Source: Gilvirhabdus luticola
GTDB taxonomy: Bacteria; Bacteroidota; Bacteroidia; Flavobacteriales; Flavobacteriaceae
DNA: 64,000 nucleotides
Direction: 5' to 3' (one strand)
Assembly (NCBI RefSeq): GCF_032583975.1
Contig: NZ_JAWHTF010000008.1
Position 1 is the first letter of the stretch, and every line of letters begins with the position of its first letter. The notes under the pieces are model-generated. The model was not told the DNA's origin. It searched no databases and saw only the letters and a program-made list of their open reading frames with translations. The translations under genes and the position numbers were made by a program. This document shows, piece after piece, positions 17,165 to 26,138 of the stretch.

Positions 17165-18781
17165 ATGCGAATAGTCACAATAAAATTTGTAATAGCTTTT
17201 AAAAATGCAAAAATAGTTATAAGTTTTATTGCTCTATTCTGTAATTTATACTGTTTTGGACAACCTCAAAAAACAGATGTGAGTTTAGGACAATATCCGA
17301 ACATTATCTACATTTTAGCAGATGATTTAGGTTATGGAGATATACACGCTTACAATCCAGATGGGAAAATAAGAACTCCTAATTTAGATAAGTTAGCATC
17401 AGATGGAATCATGTTTACAGATGCACATACCTCATCAGCAGTCTGTACTCCAACAAGATATGGCATTCTTACTGGAAGATATAATTGGAGAAGCCCACTT
17501 AAAAGCGGTGTCCTTACAGGTAAGTCAAAAGCACTAATACCAAAAGAGAGAACGACAATAGCTTCTTTCTTAAAAAAAGAAGGTTATACTACAGCATTTA
17601 TTGGCAAATGGCATTTAGGTTGGGATTGGGCTATAAAAAGCGGTATAGATAATACAGGTGAAGGTTGGAGCGCTCAAGACTTTAAAGCAATAGATTTTAC
17701 AAAAGAAATAGCGAATGGTCCTAACGATTTAGGTTTCGATTATGCTTATGGACATAGTGGTTCTTTGGATATGGCACCTTATGTGTATGTTGAAAATGCT
17801 AGAATCACACAAGTTCCGGATAAATTAACGAGTAATAATTTAAAATATGGATGGTGGAGAGAAGGTCCAACATCCAATAATTTCATTCATGAAGATGTAA
17901 CACCACATTTCTTCGAAAAAGCGATTCAGTATATACAAGATATATCCAAAGTTGATAAACCTTTTATGCTGTATCTGGCGTTGCCATCACCACATACTCC
18001 TATTTTGCCTTCAGAGAATTGGCAAGGCAAAAGTAAAATAAATCCCTATGGAGATTTTGTGATGATGATAGATGATTATGTAGGGAAGTTATTAAAGGTT
18101 ATTGAAAATACGGGCATAGAAAATAATACTTTAGTTGTCTTTACGAGTGACAACGGATGTTCACCAGCGGCAGATTTTAATGAGATGATTGCTAAAGGCC
18201 ATTACCCAAGTTCAATTTATCGAGGGCATAAAGCTGATATTTTTGAAGGAGGACATCGCGTACCATTTATTGTTAAATGGCCAGATAAGATTAAAAAGGG
18301 AAACACTTCCGATAAAACAATATGCACGACAGATTTTTTAGCAACCTGTGCAGATATTGTAAACATTCCATTGAAGGATAACGAAGGGGAAGACAGTTAT
18401 TCTATTTTACCCATATTGTTAAAACCTAATTCCAACAATTATCAAAGAGAAGTTATAATACATCACTCGATAAATGGAAGTTTTGCTATTCGAAAAGGAG
18501 CTTGGAAAATGATATTTTGCCCTGATTCAGGAGGATGGAGTCATCCTGAACCCAATTCTGAAGATATCGAAAACTTACCTCCATTTCAATTATATAATTT
18601 GGTTGATGACCCTGGAGAAAAGCATAATCTTTTTGGTAAGCATCTTAAAATCAGTAACAAATTATTACAGTTAATGATTACCTATATAGAAAATGGTAGA
18701 AGTACTCCTGGAAAAATCCAGAAGAATGACCCAGAAGGTTATGGTTCAAAAACATGGAGTCAATTAAAGGTGTTTTACTAA
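17165..18781 (+). CDS. Sulfatase (S1 family), exported
   Basis: The protein starts with a signal peptide (about residues 1-32). It has the formylglycine motif CTPTRYGILTGR, with Cys94 as the residue to be converted, metal ligands in YILADDLGYGD, and TSDNGCSPAA. It hydrolyses sulfate esters, most likely on carbohydrates. Placed between fucosidases, it may desulfate fucose- or hexosamine-containing glycans before GH29 or GH20 can act. The subfamily cannot be assigned by eye. No sulfatase-maturing enzyme is in the window. The ATG directly follows the preceding stop codon. Confidence 0.9.
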   Translation: MRIVTIKFVIAFKNAKIVISFIALFCNLYCFGQPQKTDVSLGQYPNIIYILADDLGYGDIHAYNPDGKIRTPNLDKLASDGIMFTDAHTSSAVCTPTRYGILTGRYNWRSPLKSGVLTGKSKALIPKERTTIASFLKKEGYTTAFIGKWHLGWDWAIKSGIDNTGEGWSAQDFKAIDFTKEIANGPNDLGFDYAYGHSGSLDMAPYVYVENARITQVPDKLTSNNLKYGWWREGPTSNNFIHEDVTPHFFEKAIQYIQDISKVDKPFMLYLALPSPHTPILPSENWQGKSKINPYGDFVMMIDDYVGKLLKVIENTGIENNTLVVFTSDNGCSPAADFNEMIAKGHYPSSIYRGHKADIFEGGHRVPFIVKWPDKIKKGNTSDKTICTTDFLATCADIVNIPLKDNEGEDSYSILPILLKPNSNNYQREVIIHHSINGSFAIRKGAWKMIFCPDSGGWSHPEPNSEDIENLPPFQLYNLVDDPGEKHNLFGKHLKISNKLLQLMITYIENGRSTPGKIQKNDPEGYGSKTWSQLKVFY

Positions 18782-18789
18782 AAGAAAGG

Positions 18790-18858
18790 ATGAAACAACC
18801 AATTGCGAATTTTAAAGCCAACAAAACCCATTGTTTGGGTATAGGAATAAAACAATAA
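18790..18858 (+). CDS. Possible 22-codon peptide between sulfatase and hydrolase genes
   Basis: An ATG preceded by AAAGAAAGG opens a 22-residue frame (MKQPIANFKANKTHCLGIGI, then KQ) that fills the only sizeable gap (92 bp) in this part of the operon. It resembles nothing I know. It may be a gene remnant or chance. Confidence 0.2.
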   Translation: MKQPIANFKANKTHCLGIGIKQ

Positions 18859-18873
18859 AGTAAATTAAAACAG

Positions 18874-19728
18874 ATGAAAATAATAAGATTTGGAGCACTA
18901 GGTAAGGAAAAACCAGGTGTTTTATTAGATAATGGAGAGAAAATAGATGTTTCAGCTTTTGTAACAGACTACGATGAAGATTTTTTTGGAAATGAAGGCA
19001 TAGAAAAATTGGGCAACTGGTTGAAAAAGAATAAGTCCAATTGCCCTGAAATTTCTAAAAAAGAAAGATTGGGTTCACCTTTGGCTCGTCCTTCAAAATT
19101 GGTTTGTGTTGGACTAAATTATGCAAAACATGCCAAAGAAGCTGGAATGCAAATTCCCAATGAACCCGTATTATTCTTTAAATCCACTACTGCCATATGT
19201 GGACCTTATGATGATGTTATTATGCCTAAAAATTCAGAGAAAACAGATTGGGAAGTAGAATTAGCAATTGTTATTGGCAAAAAAGCTTCTTATGTAGATT
19301 TAGAAAATGCCGAAGATTATATAGCTGGTTATGTATTACATAACGATATTTCTGAACGAGCTTTTCAAATAGAAAAAGAAGGCCAATGGTGCAAAGGTAA
19401 GGGCTGTGATACATTTGCTCCTTTAGGTCCATTCATTGCTACAAAAGATGAAATAAAAAACCCTAATAATTTAGAATTATGGTTAGAAGTTAATGGTGAA
19501 CGTTTACAACACTCATCAACTTCCGATTTTATATTTAATGTGCAAGAAGTTGTTTCATATATAAGTCAATTTATGACTTTGCTACCGGGAGATGTTATTT
19601 CAACAGGAACCCCATTTGGAGTTGGTTTAGGCTTTAATCCACCCAAATATCTGAAACCAAATGATGTTATGGAACTGAGTATTGAAGGATTAGGAATTTC
19701 TAGACAATATGTAAGAGCATATAAATAA
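18874..19728 (+). CDS. Fumarylacetoacetate-hydrolase-family enzyme, probable 2,4-diketo-3-deoxy-L-fuconate hydrolase
   Basis: The FAH fold supports metal-dependent C-C bond hydrolysis. Seen motifs are VCVGLNYAKHAKEAGM, PVLFFKSTTAICGP, DWEVELAIVIGK (metal Glu residues), GYVLHNDISERAFQ and GDVISTGTPFGVG. In the oxidative fucose pathway this family splits 2,4-diketo-3-deoxy-L-fuconate to pyruvate and L-lactate. Both neighbours belong to the same pathway and a lactate-oxidising enzyme lies further down, which supports the call. The 284-aa length is usual. It is cytoplasmic, with no signal peptide. Confidence 0.88.
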   Translation: MKIIRFGALGKEKPGVLLDNGEKIDVSAFVTDYDEDFFGNEGIEKLGNWLKKNKSNCPEISKKERLGSPLARPSKLVCVGLNYAKHAKEAGMQIPNEPVLFFKSTTAICGPYDDVIMPKNSEKTDWEVELAIVIGKKASYVDLENAEDYIAGYVLHNDISERAFQIEKEGQWCKGKGCDTFAPLGPFIATKDEIKNPNNLELWLEVNGERLQHSSTSDFIFNVQEVVSYISQFMTLLPGDVISTGTPFGVGLGFNPPKYLKPNDVMELSIEGLGISRQYVRAYK

Positions 19729-19738
19729 TTAAACAAAA

Positions 19739-20563
19739 ATGATAATAGACAGTCATCAGCATTTTTGGATATATGATCCTGTTAGAGATGGTTGGATTGA
19801 TGAATCTAAAAAGGTTATTAGGAAAGATTTTTTACCTTCAGATTTTGAACTAATTTTAAAGTCTAATAACGTTGATGGTTGTATTGCAGTTCAGGCAGAC
19901 CAATCTGAAAAAGAAACTAATTTTTTACTTGAATTAGCCGATGAGAATTCTATAATAAAAGGTGTTGTTGGTTGGGTAAATTTACTAGACAGCAATGTAG
20001 AAGATAAATTGGCTTATTATTCAAAATGTAAATTCTTTAAAGGCGTGAGACATATTGTTCAAGCGGAATCTGAAGATTTTATGTTAAGAGATGATTTTCA
20101 AAAAGGTATTTGTAAATTAGCTCAATTTGGATTAACTTTTGATATTTTGGTCTTTCCTGATCAACTAAAAAATGCTATTGAGTTGGTGCGTAAGTTTCCA
20201 AATCAAAAATTCATTCTAGATCATTTGGGTAAGCCATTTATTAAAGATAAAAAAATAAAAAATTGGGAAAGTGATATTCGTAATTTGGCTCAATTTCCAA
20301 ATGTTGCATGTAAAGTTTCTGGTATGGTCACTGAAGCCAATTGGGAAGATTGGAAAACAAGTGATTTTGATAAATATTTAGATGTGATTTTTGAATCTTT
20401 TGGAGTAAAAAGAGTCATGTATGGTTCCGATTGGCCTGTGTGTCTTTTAGCCGCTAGCTACAAACAGCAACTAAATATACTCCAAAATTACTTAAATTCT
20501 TTTACTGAAAGAGATAAAAATAAAGTAATGGGAGCTAACGCCATTCAAATTTATAAATTATAG
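19739..20563 (+). CDS. Amidohydrolase, probable L-fuconolactonase
   Basis: This COG3618-type amidohydrolase opens with the metal motif IIDSHQHFWIYDP and has FILDHLGKP, CKVSGMVTEA and MYGSDWPVC, the standard features of sugar-lactone hydrolases. Here it should hydrolyse L-fucono-1,5-lactone to L-fuconate. It is 10 bp from the FAH-family gene and 11 bp from the next gene, so one operon. The 274-aa length is normal. The substrate is inferred from pathway context. Confidence 0.88.
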   Translation: MIIDSHQHFWIYDPVRDGWIDESKKVIRKDFLPSDFELILKSNNVDGCIAVQADQSEKETNFLLELADENSIIKGVVGWVNLLDSNVEDKLAYYSKCKFFKGVRHIVQAESEDFMLRDDFQKGICKLAQFGLTFDILVFPDQLKNAIELVRKFPNQKFILDHLGKPFIKDKKIKNWESDIRNLAQFPNVACKVSGMVTEANWEDWKTSDFDKYLDVIFESFGVKRVMYGSDWPVCLLAASYKQQLNILQNYLNSFTERDKNKVMGANAIQIYKL

Positions 20564-20574
20564 AGATTAAATCA

Positions 20575-21486
20575 ATGAAAACATTCAATCCTTTGAATTT
20601 ATTATTTCTATTTTTAATTGGTTTTAATTTCTCCTGTTTACAGACCAATAAATCAGAAAATCAGAAACCTCTTGCAAAACATGTTATATTAATAGGTTCG
20701 GATGGCTTTGGTGCTTATGCTTTTAATAAAGCTAAAGTCCCAAACTTGAGAAAACTAATGCAAGAAGGCTCTTACTCTTTGGAAGCAAGATGTGTATTAC
20801 CATCTTCTAGCGCAGTTAATTGGGCATCTATGATTATGGGATCGGGGCCAGAATTACATGGTTATACAGAATGGGGAAGTAAAACTCCAGAATTGCCGTC
20901 AAGAATAATTGGGAAAGGGAATATATACCCTACAATATTTAGTTTAATAGAAGAACAACTTCCTGAAGCTAAAAAAGGAGTAGTTTACACATGGGGAGGA
21001 ATTGGTTATCTATTTGAAAAGAGCATGGTAGATATAGATTATAATGGAAAAACAGATGTTGATACTGCTAAAAAAGCATTAAAGTTTATTGTGGACGAAA
21101 AACCAGCCTTAACGTTTATACATTTTGATGAGCCAGATGGAGCAGGACATAACATTGGACATGATACTCCTGAATATTATGAGGCTGTGGAGAAAATAGA
21201 TAGTTTGGTGGGTATTATAATTACAACTTTAGAGAAAAATAATTTAATGGATGATACCGCAATCATTTTTTCATCAGATCATGGAGGCATTGGTAAAGGT
21301 CACGGTGGAAAAACTTTAGAAGAAGTTGAAATACCATGGATTCTTTGTTGCAAAAATATACCTAAAAAAGGAAAGCTTAACTCAAGTATTGTTACATACG
21401 ATACAGCTGCAACAATAGCACAAATTTTGGGGATTGAACAACCACAATACTGGACTGGACGATCTGTTTTATCTGAAATTAAATAA
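20575..21486 (+). CDS. Lipoprotein of the alkaline phosphatase/NPP superfamily
   Basis: A lipoprotein signal with lipobox FNFSC (Cys21) places it in the periplasm or on the outer membrane. The fold is the type I phosphodiesterase/nucleotide pyrophosphatase branch: metal ligands in ILIGSDGFGA, the nucleophile region PSSSAVNWASMIMG with Ser where Thr is usual, HFDEPDGAGH and SSDHGGIGKGHGG. It cleaves phospho- or possibly sulfo-esters; the substrate is unknown. Its position inside a fucoside-degrading operon suggests removal of a charged ester from the glycan. Confidence 0.82.
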   Translation: MKTFNPLNLLFLFLIGFNFSCLQTNKSENQKPLAKHVILIGSDGFGAYAFNKAKVPNLRKLMQEGSYSLEARCVLPSSSAVNWASMIMGSGPELHGYTEWGSKTPELPSRIIGKGNIYPTIFSLIEEQLPEAKKGVVYTWGGIGYLFEKSMVDIDYNGKTDVDTAKKALKFIVDEKPALTFIHFDEPDGAGHNIGHDTPEYYEAVEKIDSLVGIIITTLEKNNLMDDTAIIFSSDHGGIGKGHGGKTLEEVEIPWILCCKNIPKKGKLNSSIVTYDTAATIAQILGIEQPQYWTGRSVLSEIK

Positions 21487-21494
21487 ATCATCAA

Positions 21495-23585
21495 ATGGCT
21501 AGGTATATGAATAATATTTTAGGATTAATGGTAGTTTGGTTATTGTGTTCTTGCAACAACATCCAGCCTCCAAAGCCCTTTGGCCCATTACCTTCCAAAA
21601 ATCAATTAGAATGGCACAAAATGGAACATTATGCGTTCATCCATTTTAATATGAATACTTTCACCAATATGGAATGGGGTTTTGGCAATGAAAGTCCAAG
21701 ACAATTCAACCCTACTAACTTGGATGCTAGTCAATGGGCAAAAACTATTAAAGATGCTGGCATGAAAGGTGTTATTATTACAGCAAAACACCATGATGGC
21801 TTTTGTTTATGGCCTTCAAAATATACCGAGCATTCCGTTAAAAACTCACCTTGGAAAAATGGAAAAGGTGATGTTCTCAAAGATCTTTCTGAAGCGTGCA
21901 AGGAATATGGATTAAAAATGGGAGTGTATTTATCACCATGGGATAGAAATCATGCAGATTATGGAAAACCAGAATATATTGAATATTTTCAGAATCAATT
22001 ACGCGAACTATTAACCAATTATGGTGACATTTTTGAAGTTTGGTTTGATGGAGCCAATGGTGGTACTGGATATTATGGTGGAACCAATGAAACTCGAAAA
22101 ATTGATAATAAAACATACTATCAATGGGATAAAGTTGCAGAAATTGTAGAAGAATTACAACCTAATGCTGTTATTTTTGGTGATGGTGGTCCTGGTGTTC
22201 GATGGGTTGGTAATGAAGAGGGTTGGGCAAATGAGACCAATTGGAGTTTAATTAGAAAAGATGAAGTTTTTCCAGGTTATGATAAATATACTGAACTTCG
22301 TTCGGGTCATGAAAATGGTACACATTGGGTACCTGCCGAATGCGATGTGTCTATTAGACCAGGTTGGTATTATCATCCAGCAGAAGATAATAAAGTCAAA
22401 TCTTTATCTCATTTGGTGAAAATTTATTATGAATCTGTCGGTAGAAATGCTTCATTGTTGCTAAACTTGCCTGTTGACCATAGAGGATTAATACATGAAA
22501 AAGATATTGAACAAGTAATGGCTTTAAAACAGCAATTGGATAAGGATTTTGCAAACAATCTTACCAAGAATGTCTCAATAGTAGCAAGCCAAGTAAGAGG
22601 AAACAGCACAATTTATGACGCTTCTAACCTTGTTGATGAAGATGAAAATACCTATTGGGCGACTAATGACAATGTTACAGATGCAAATGTTACAATAGAG
22701 TTTCCAGAACCAAGAGAATTTAACCGCTTTTTGGTTCAAGAGTATATTCCTTTAGGCCAACGAATTAAAAAATTTTCTATTGAGGTCGAGATAAATGGTC
22801 AATGGAAAACAATCGACACCCAAAGTACTATTGGCTATAAGAGAATATTAAAATTTAAACCTATTGTTGCTTCTAAATTAAGGTTTCATGTTTTAGAATC
22901 GAAGGCGTGCATTGCAATATCGAATATAGAAATTTACAATGCACCAATAATTGTAGAACCACCTGTTATTGTAAGAAATAAAGAAGGTTTAGTAAGTATC
23001 AGTAATACTGAAGAAGAATCCACTATATTTTATTCAACAAACGGGATTGATCCAAATATAGAATCTTCAGTATTCAAGGAAAACTTTTTTGTAAAGACGC
23101 CTACCACCATTAAAGCTATTACATACGATTATAAAACGAATCGCTTAAGCGAAATAATAGAAAAGAGATTTGATATTAGCAAAGGACTTTGGACTGTTCT
23201 TAATGACCAAAATATGAAAGAATCCATAAAAGCAATCGATAATGACTCTAATACGAATTGTAATATTATGAGTACAACAGGAAGTCCAGAATTGATCGTC
23301 GATTTAGGAAAACAAGAATTGATAACTGGATTTACTTACACTCCTGATCAAGGACGGTTTGTAAAGGGAGTTATTACAGATTATTCTTTTTTTATAAGTT
23401 CAGATAAAGTTAAATGGAGACTAATAAAAACTGATGAATTTTCTAATATTATCAATAATCCAATTAAACAAATGATTAAATTTAATAGTTCTGTTAACGG
23501 CCAATTTGTAAAATTGGTTGCAAATAGTATAATGAATAATGAAGCAAATGCAGTTGTTGCAGAGTTTGGAGTTCTGACTCAATAA
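21495..23585 (+). CDS. Alpha-L-fucosidase lipoprotein (GH29) with carbohydrate-binding modules
   Basis: A lipobox (LLCSC, about residue 19) is followed by a GH29 barrel (about 35-355) with ITAKHHDGFCLWPS and FEVWFDGANGG, whose Asp is the expected nucleophile. A discoidin/F5-8C-like module (about 365-480), a chitobiase C-terminal-like beta segment (about 485-560) and a second discoidin-like module (about 570-696) follow. The multi-module layout differs from the small fucosidase encoded upstream, suggesting distinct linkages or larger substrates. It is 8 bp from the preceding gene and 17 bp before the SDR gene. Confidence 0.92.
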   Translation: MARYMNNILGLMVVWLLCSCNNIQPPKPFGPLPSKNQLEWHKMEHYAFIHFNMNTFTNMEWGFGNESPRQFNPTNLDASQWAKTIKDAGMKGVIITAKHHDGFCLWPSKYTEHSVKNSPWKNGKGDVLKDLSEACKEYGLKMGVYLSPWDRNHADYGKPEYIEYFQNQLRELLTNYGDIFEVWFDGANGGTGYYGGTNETRKIDNKTYYQWDKVAEIVEELQPNAVIFGDGGPGVRWVGNEEGWANETNWSLIRKDEVFPGYDKYTELRSGHENGTHWVPAECDVSIRPGWYYHPAEDNKVKSLSHLVKIYYESVGRNASLLLNLPVDHRGLIHEKDIEQVMALKQQLDKDFANNLTKNVSIVASQVRGNSTIYDASNLVDEDENTYWATNDNVTDANVTIEFPEPREFNRFLVQEYIPLGQRIKKFSIEVEINGQWKTIDTQSTIGYKRILKFKPIVASKLRFHVLESKACIAISNIEIYNAPIIVEPPVIVRNKEGLVSISNTEEESTIFYSTNGIDPNIESSVFKENFFVKTPTTIKAITYDYKTNRLSEIIEKRFDISKGLWTVLNDQNMKESIKAIDNDSNTNCNIMSTTGSPELIVDLGKQELITGFTYTPDQGRFVKGVITDYSFFISSDKVKWRLIKTDEFSNIINNPIKQMIKFNSSVNGQFVKLVANSIMNNEANAVVAEFGVLTQ

Positions 23586-23602
23586 TTAAATTTTAAATTA
23601 AA

Positions 23603-24382
23603 ATGAACTTAAATTTAAAAGACAAGGTTATAATAGTTACTGGTGGATCTAAAGGAATAGGGTTGGGCATTACCCAATCCCTATTGCAGGAAGGCGCTAT
23701 ACCAGTTATAATAAGTAGGAATAAAGCAAGTGTGGAAAGTGTTGTAAACAAAATAACTTCTGAAGGAAAACATGCTAGTTATGTTATTACAGAATTAACT
23801 GATCCTGAACAATGTAGAAAAGCTGTAAAGTGTGTAATTGATAAGTTTGGACGCATAGATGGTTTAGTTAACAATGCAGGTGTAAATGATGGAGTTAGTC
23901 TTGAAAATGGAAACTACGAAGATTTTATTGAATCATTAAAACGCAATTTAGTCCATTATTATCTTATAGCACATCATGCATTACCTGAATTGAAGAAAAG
24001 TAAAGGGAGCATTGTGAACATAAGTTCTAAAACTTCTGTAACAGGTCAAGGAGGAACTTCTGGATATGCTGCAGCCAATGGAGGTAGAAATGCACTAACA
24101 AGGGAATGGGCTGTAGAATTATTATCTTTTGGAATAAGAGTAAATGCTGTAATCGTAGCAGAGTGTTATACACCTTTATACGAAAATTGGTTGAATACTT
24201 TTGATAATCCAGATAAAAAATTAAAAGCCATTACAGATAAGATACCATTAGAAAACAGAATGACGACCCCAGAAGAAATTGCCAATACAGTTGCTTTTTT
24301 ATTATCTGATAAATCAAGTCATACAACAGGGCAATTAATTTTTGTTGATGGAGGTTATACGCACCTTGATAGAGCATTGTAA
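23603..24382 (+). CDS. SDR dehydrogenase, probable L-fucose dehydrogenase
   Basis: It has the NAD-binding GGSKGIGLG (about residues 13-21), NNAGVNDG and the catalytic Tyr in SGYAAANGGRN. It ends with HTTGQLIFVDGGYTHLDRAL, a tail I associate with Bacteroidetes L-fucose dehydrogenases. It would oxidise L-fucose to L-fucono-1,5-lactone, the first step of the pathway. Assignment between the two SDRs of the cluster is by motif resemblance, so roles could be swapped. The active-site YxxxN, instead of YxxxK, is unusual for the superfamily and worth aligning. Confidence 0.75.
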   Translation: MNLNLKDKVIIVTGGSKGIGLGITQSLLQEGAIPVIISRNKASVESVVNKITSEGKHASYVITELTDPEQCRKAVKCVIDKFGRIDGLVNNAGVNDGVSLENGNYEDFIESLKRNLVHYYLIAHHALPELKKSKGSIVNISSKTSVTGQGGTSGYAAANGGRNALTREWAVELLSFGIRVNAVIVAECYTPLYENWLNTFDNPDKKLKAITDKIPLENRMTTPEEIANTVAFLLSDKSSHTTGQLIFVDGGYTHLDRAL

Positions 24383-24450
24383 GTTGTTTGACGAAAAAAG
24401 TTTTAAACATTAATATCGTTCAGTAATTTTTAAATCTAACACTTTAAAAT

Positions 24451-25755
24451 ATGAATAATTCAAAACCTGTTGTTGTATCGAAGAAGTTACTTTTACCCTT
24501 TATTTTAGTTACATCTTTGTTTGCATTATGGGGATTTGCTAATGCTGTTACAGATCCAATGGTACAAGCCTTTAAAAAAGTGTTGGAGTTGTCTAACTCT
24601 CAAGCAGCTTGGGTTCAAATGGCGTTTTATGGAGGTTATTTTTGCATGGCATTACCAGCAGCAATGTTTATGCGGAAGTATTCATATAAGGTAGGTATTT
24701 TAATTGGATTAGCATTATATGCTACGGGTGCCTTACTTTTTTATCCAGCAGCACAAACAGAAAATTTTATGTTTTTCTGTATAGGACTATATATTTTAAC
24801 TTTTGGGTTAGCCTTTTTAGAAACTGCTGCCAATCCTTATATATTGGCCATGGGAGCAAAGGAAACAGCTACCCAACGTTTAAATTTAGCACAAGCCTTT
24901 AATCCGGTTGGATTAATTGGTGGATTGCTTGTAGCTCAACATTTTGTTTTAAAGAATTTACAATCTGATGATGTTGTAGATTTCTCTGTTTTAGACGAAG
25001 CCTCTAAAATTGCAATTAAAACTTCGGATTTAATGGTTATTCGTAATCCCTACGTGATATTGGGTTTATTACTTATTGGTGTTTTTGTATTATTTCTAGT
25101 GAGTAAAATGCCGCAATCCAAAGACGAAGGAGGTATGCCAAAAATAAAAGACACATTTATCACTCTTGGAAAAAACAAAAAATATGTGCTCGGAGTACTA
25201 GCACAAATTTTTTATGTGGGAGCACAAATTATGTGTTGGACCTATATTTACCAGTATGCCGAAGCACTTGCCATAGATAGTGTCACAGCTGGAACATATC
25301 AATTAATTGCTTTTATTTTATTTATTGTTGGAAGAGCAATAGGCACCTATTTACTTCGGTTTGTAAGTTCAGGTAAATTACTCATGTACTTTGCAGTATG
25401 TTCTTTGTTACTTTCATTAGGGACTATTTTAATTCAAGGCGTTTTGGGGTTATATTGTTTGGTTGGCATTTCGTTTTTTATGTCACTTATGTTTCCAACC
25501 ATTTATGGAATTGCTTTGAGAGACTTAACAGAGGAACAATCTAAAGTAGGTTCAGCCGGATTAGTCATGGCTATTGTTGGAGGAGCTTTAATGCCAAAAT
25601 TACAAGGTATAATTATAGATTTGGGAGGTAATGGTGTTGCAGATACTCAAATTATTGGTGTTTCTGAAGTAAATTTCTCATTCATTTTGCCATTGCTATG
25701 TTTCTTTTATATTGCTTGGTATGGTTTAAGTGTGAAAAGAAGGTTTGAAACTTAA
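24451..25755 (+). CDS. fucP: L-fucose:H+ symporter (FucP-type MFS permease)
   Basis: This inner-membrane MFS transporter has about 12 helices over 434 aa. The stretch LETAANPYILAMG and the following RLNLAQAFNPVG are hallmarks of the FucP group. An early WGFANAVTDPMVQAF is also typical. It would import the fucose released in the periplasm by the two GH29 enzymes. A 68-bp gap precedes it, the largest near here, but no clear promoter is visible. It is followed 28 bp later by a mutarotase gene, consistent with sugar uptake. Confidence 0.92.
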   Translation: MNNSKPVVVSKKLLLPFILVTSLFALWGFANAVTDPMVQAFKKVLELSNSQAAWVQMAFYGGYFCMALPAAMFMRKYSYKVGILIGLALYATGALLFYPAAQTENFMFFCIGLYILTFGLAFLETAANPYILAMGAKETATQRLNLAQAFNPVGLIGGLLVAQHFVLKNLQSDDVVDFSVLDEASKIAIKTSDLMVIRNPYVILGLLLIGVFVLFLVSKMPQSKDEGGMPKIKDTFITLGKNKKYVLGVLAQIFYVGAQIMCWTYIYQYAEALAIDSVTAGTYQLIAFILFIVGRAIGTYLLRFVSSGKLLMYFAVCSLLLSLGTILIQGVLGLYCLVGISFFMSLMFPTIYGIALRDLTEEQSKVGSAGLVMAIVGGALMPKLQGIIIDLGGNGVADTQIIGVSEVNFSFILPLLCFFYIAWYGLSVKRRFET

Positions 25756-25783
25756 ATTCAAAAGGTAAATCATAAGATTAAAA

Positions 25784-26122
25784 ATGAAAAAATTTAAACG
25801 ATATTGTTTGGCTTTAGATTTAATTGATGAAAAAGGTTTAATACAAGAATATAAAGATCATCATAAAAACGTTTGGACAGAAATAGTTTCAAGCATAAAA
25901 AATTCAGGAATAGAACATCTTGAAATATACTGTGTATCTAACCGATTGTTTATGATTTTGGAAGTTAACGATTCCTTTTCTTTTGAGAAAAAATCAAAAA
26001 ATGATAAATCAAATCCAAAGGTTCAAGAATGGGAAAACCTTATGTGGAGGTATCAACAAGCATTACCGGTTGCACAGCCCGGTGAAAAATGGTTATTAAT
26101 GGATAAAATTTATGAATTATAA
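25784..26122 (+). CDS. Sugar mutarotase of the L-rhamnose mutarotase family
   Basis: This small 112-aa protein of the RhaM fold interconverts anomers of a 6-deoxy sugar. Seen residues are RYCLALDL near the start, the YKDHHKNVW His pair, IEHLEIYCVSNRLFMILE, and WENLMWRYQQALP near the end. RhaM itself acts on L-rhamnose; here, beside FucP and fucose dehydrogenase, L-fucose is the likelier substrate. It is not of the FucU/RbsD fold. Cytoplasmic. Confidence 0.88.
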   Translation: MKKFKRYCLALDLIDEKGLIQEYKDHHKNVWTEIVSSIKNSGIEHLEIYCVSNRLFMILEVNDSFSFEKKSKNDKSNPKVQEWENLMWRYQQALPVAQPGEKWLLMDKIYEL

Positions 26123-26138
26123 ATAACAAATCTATACA

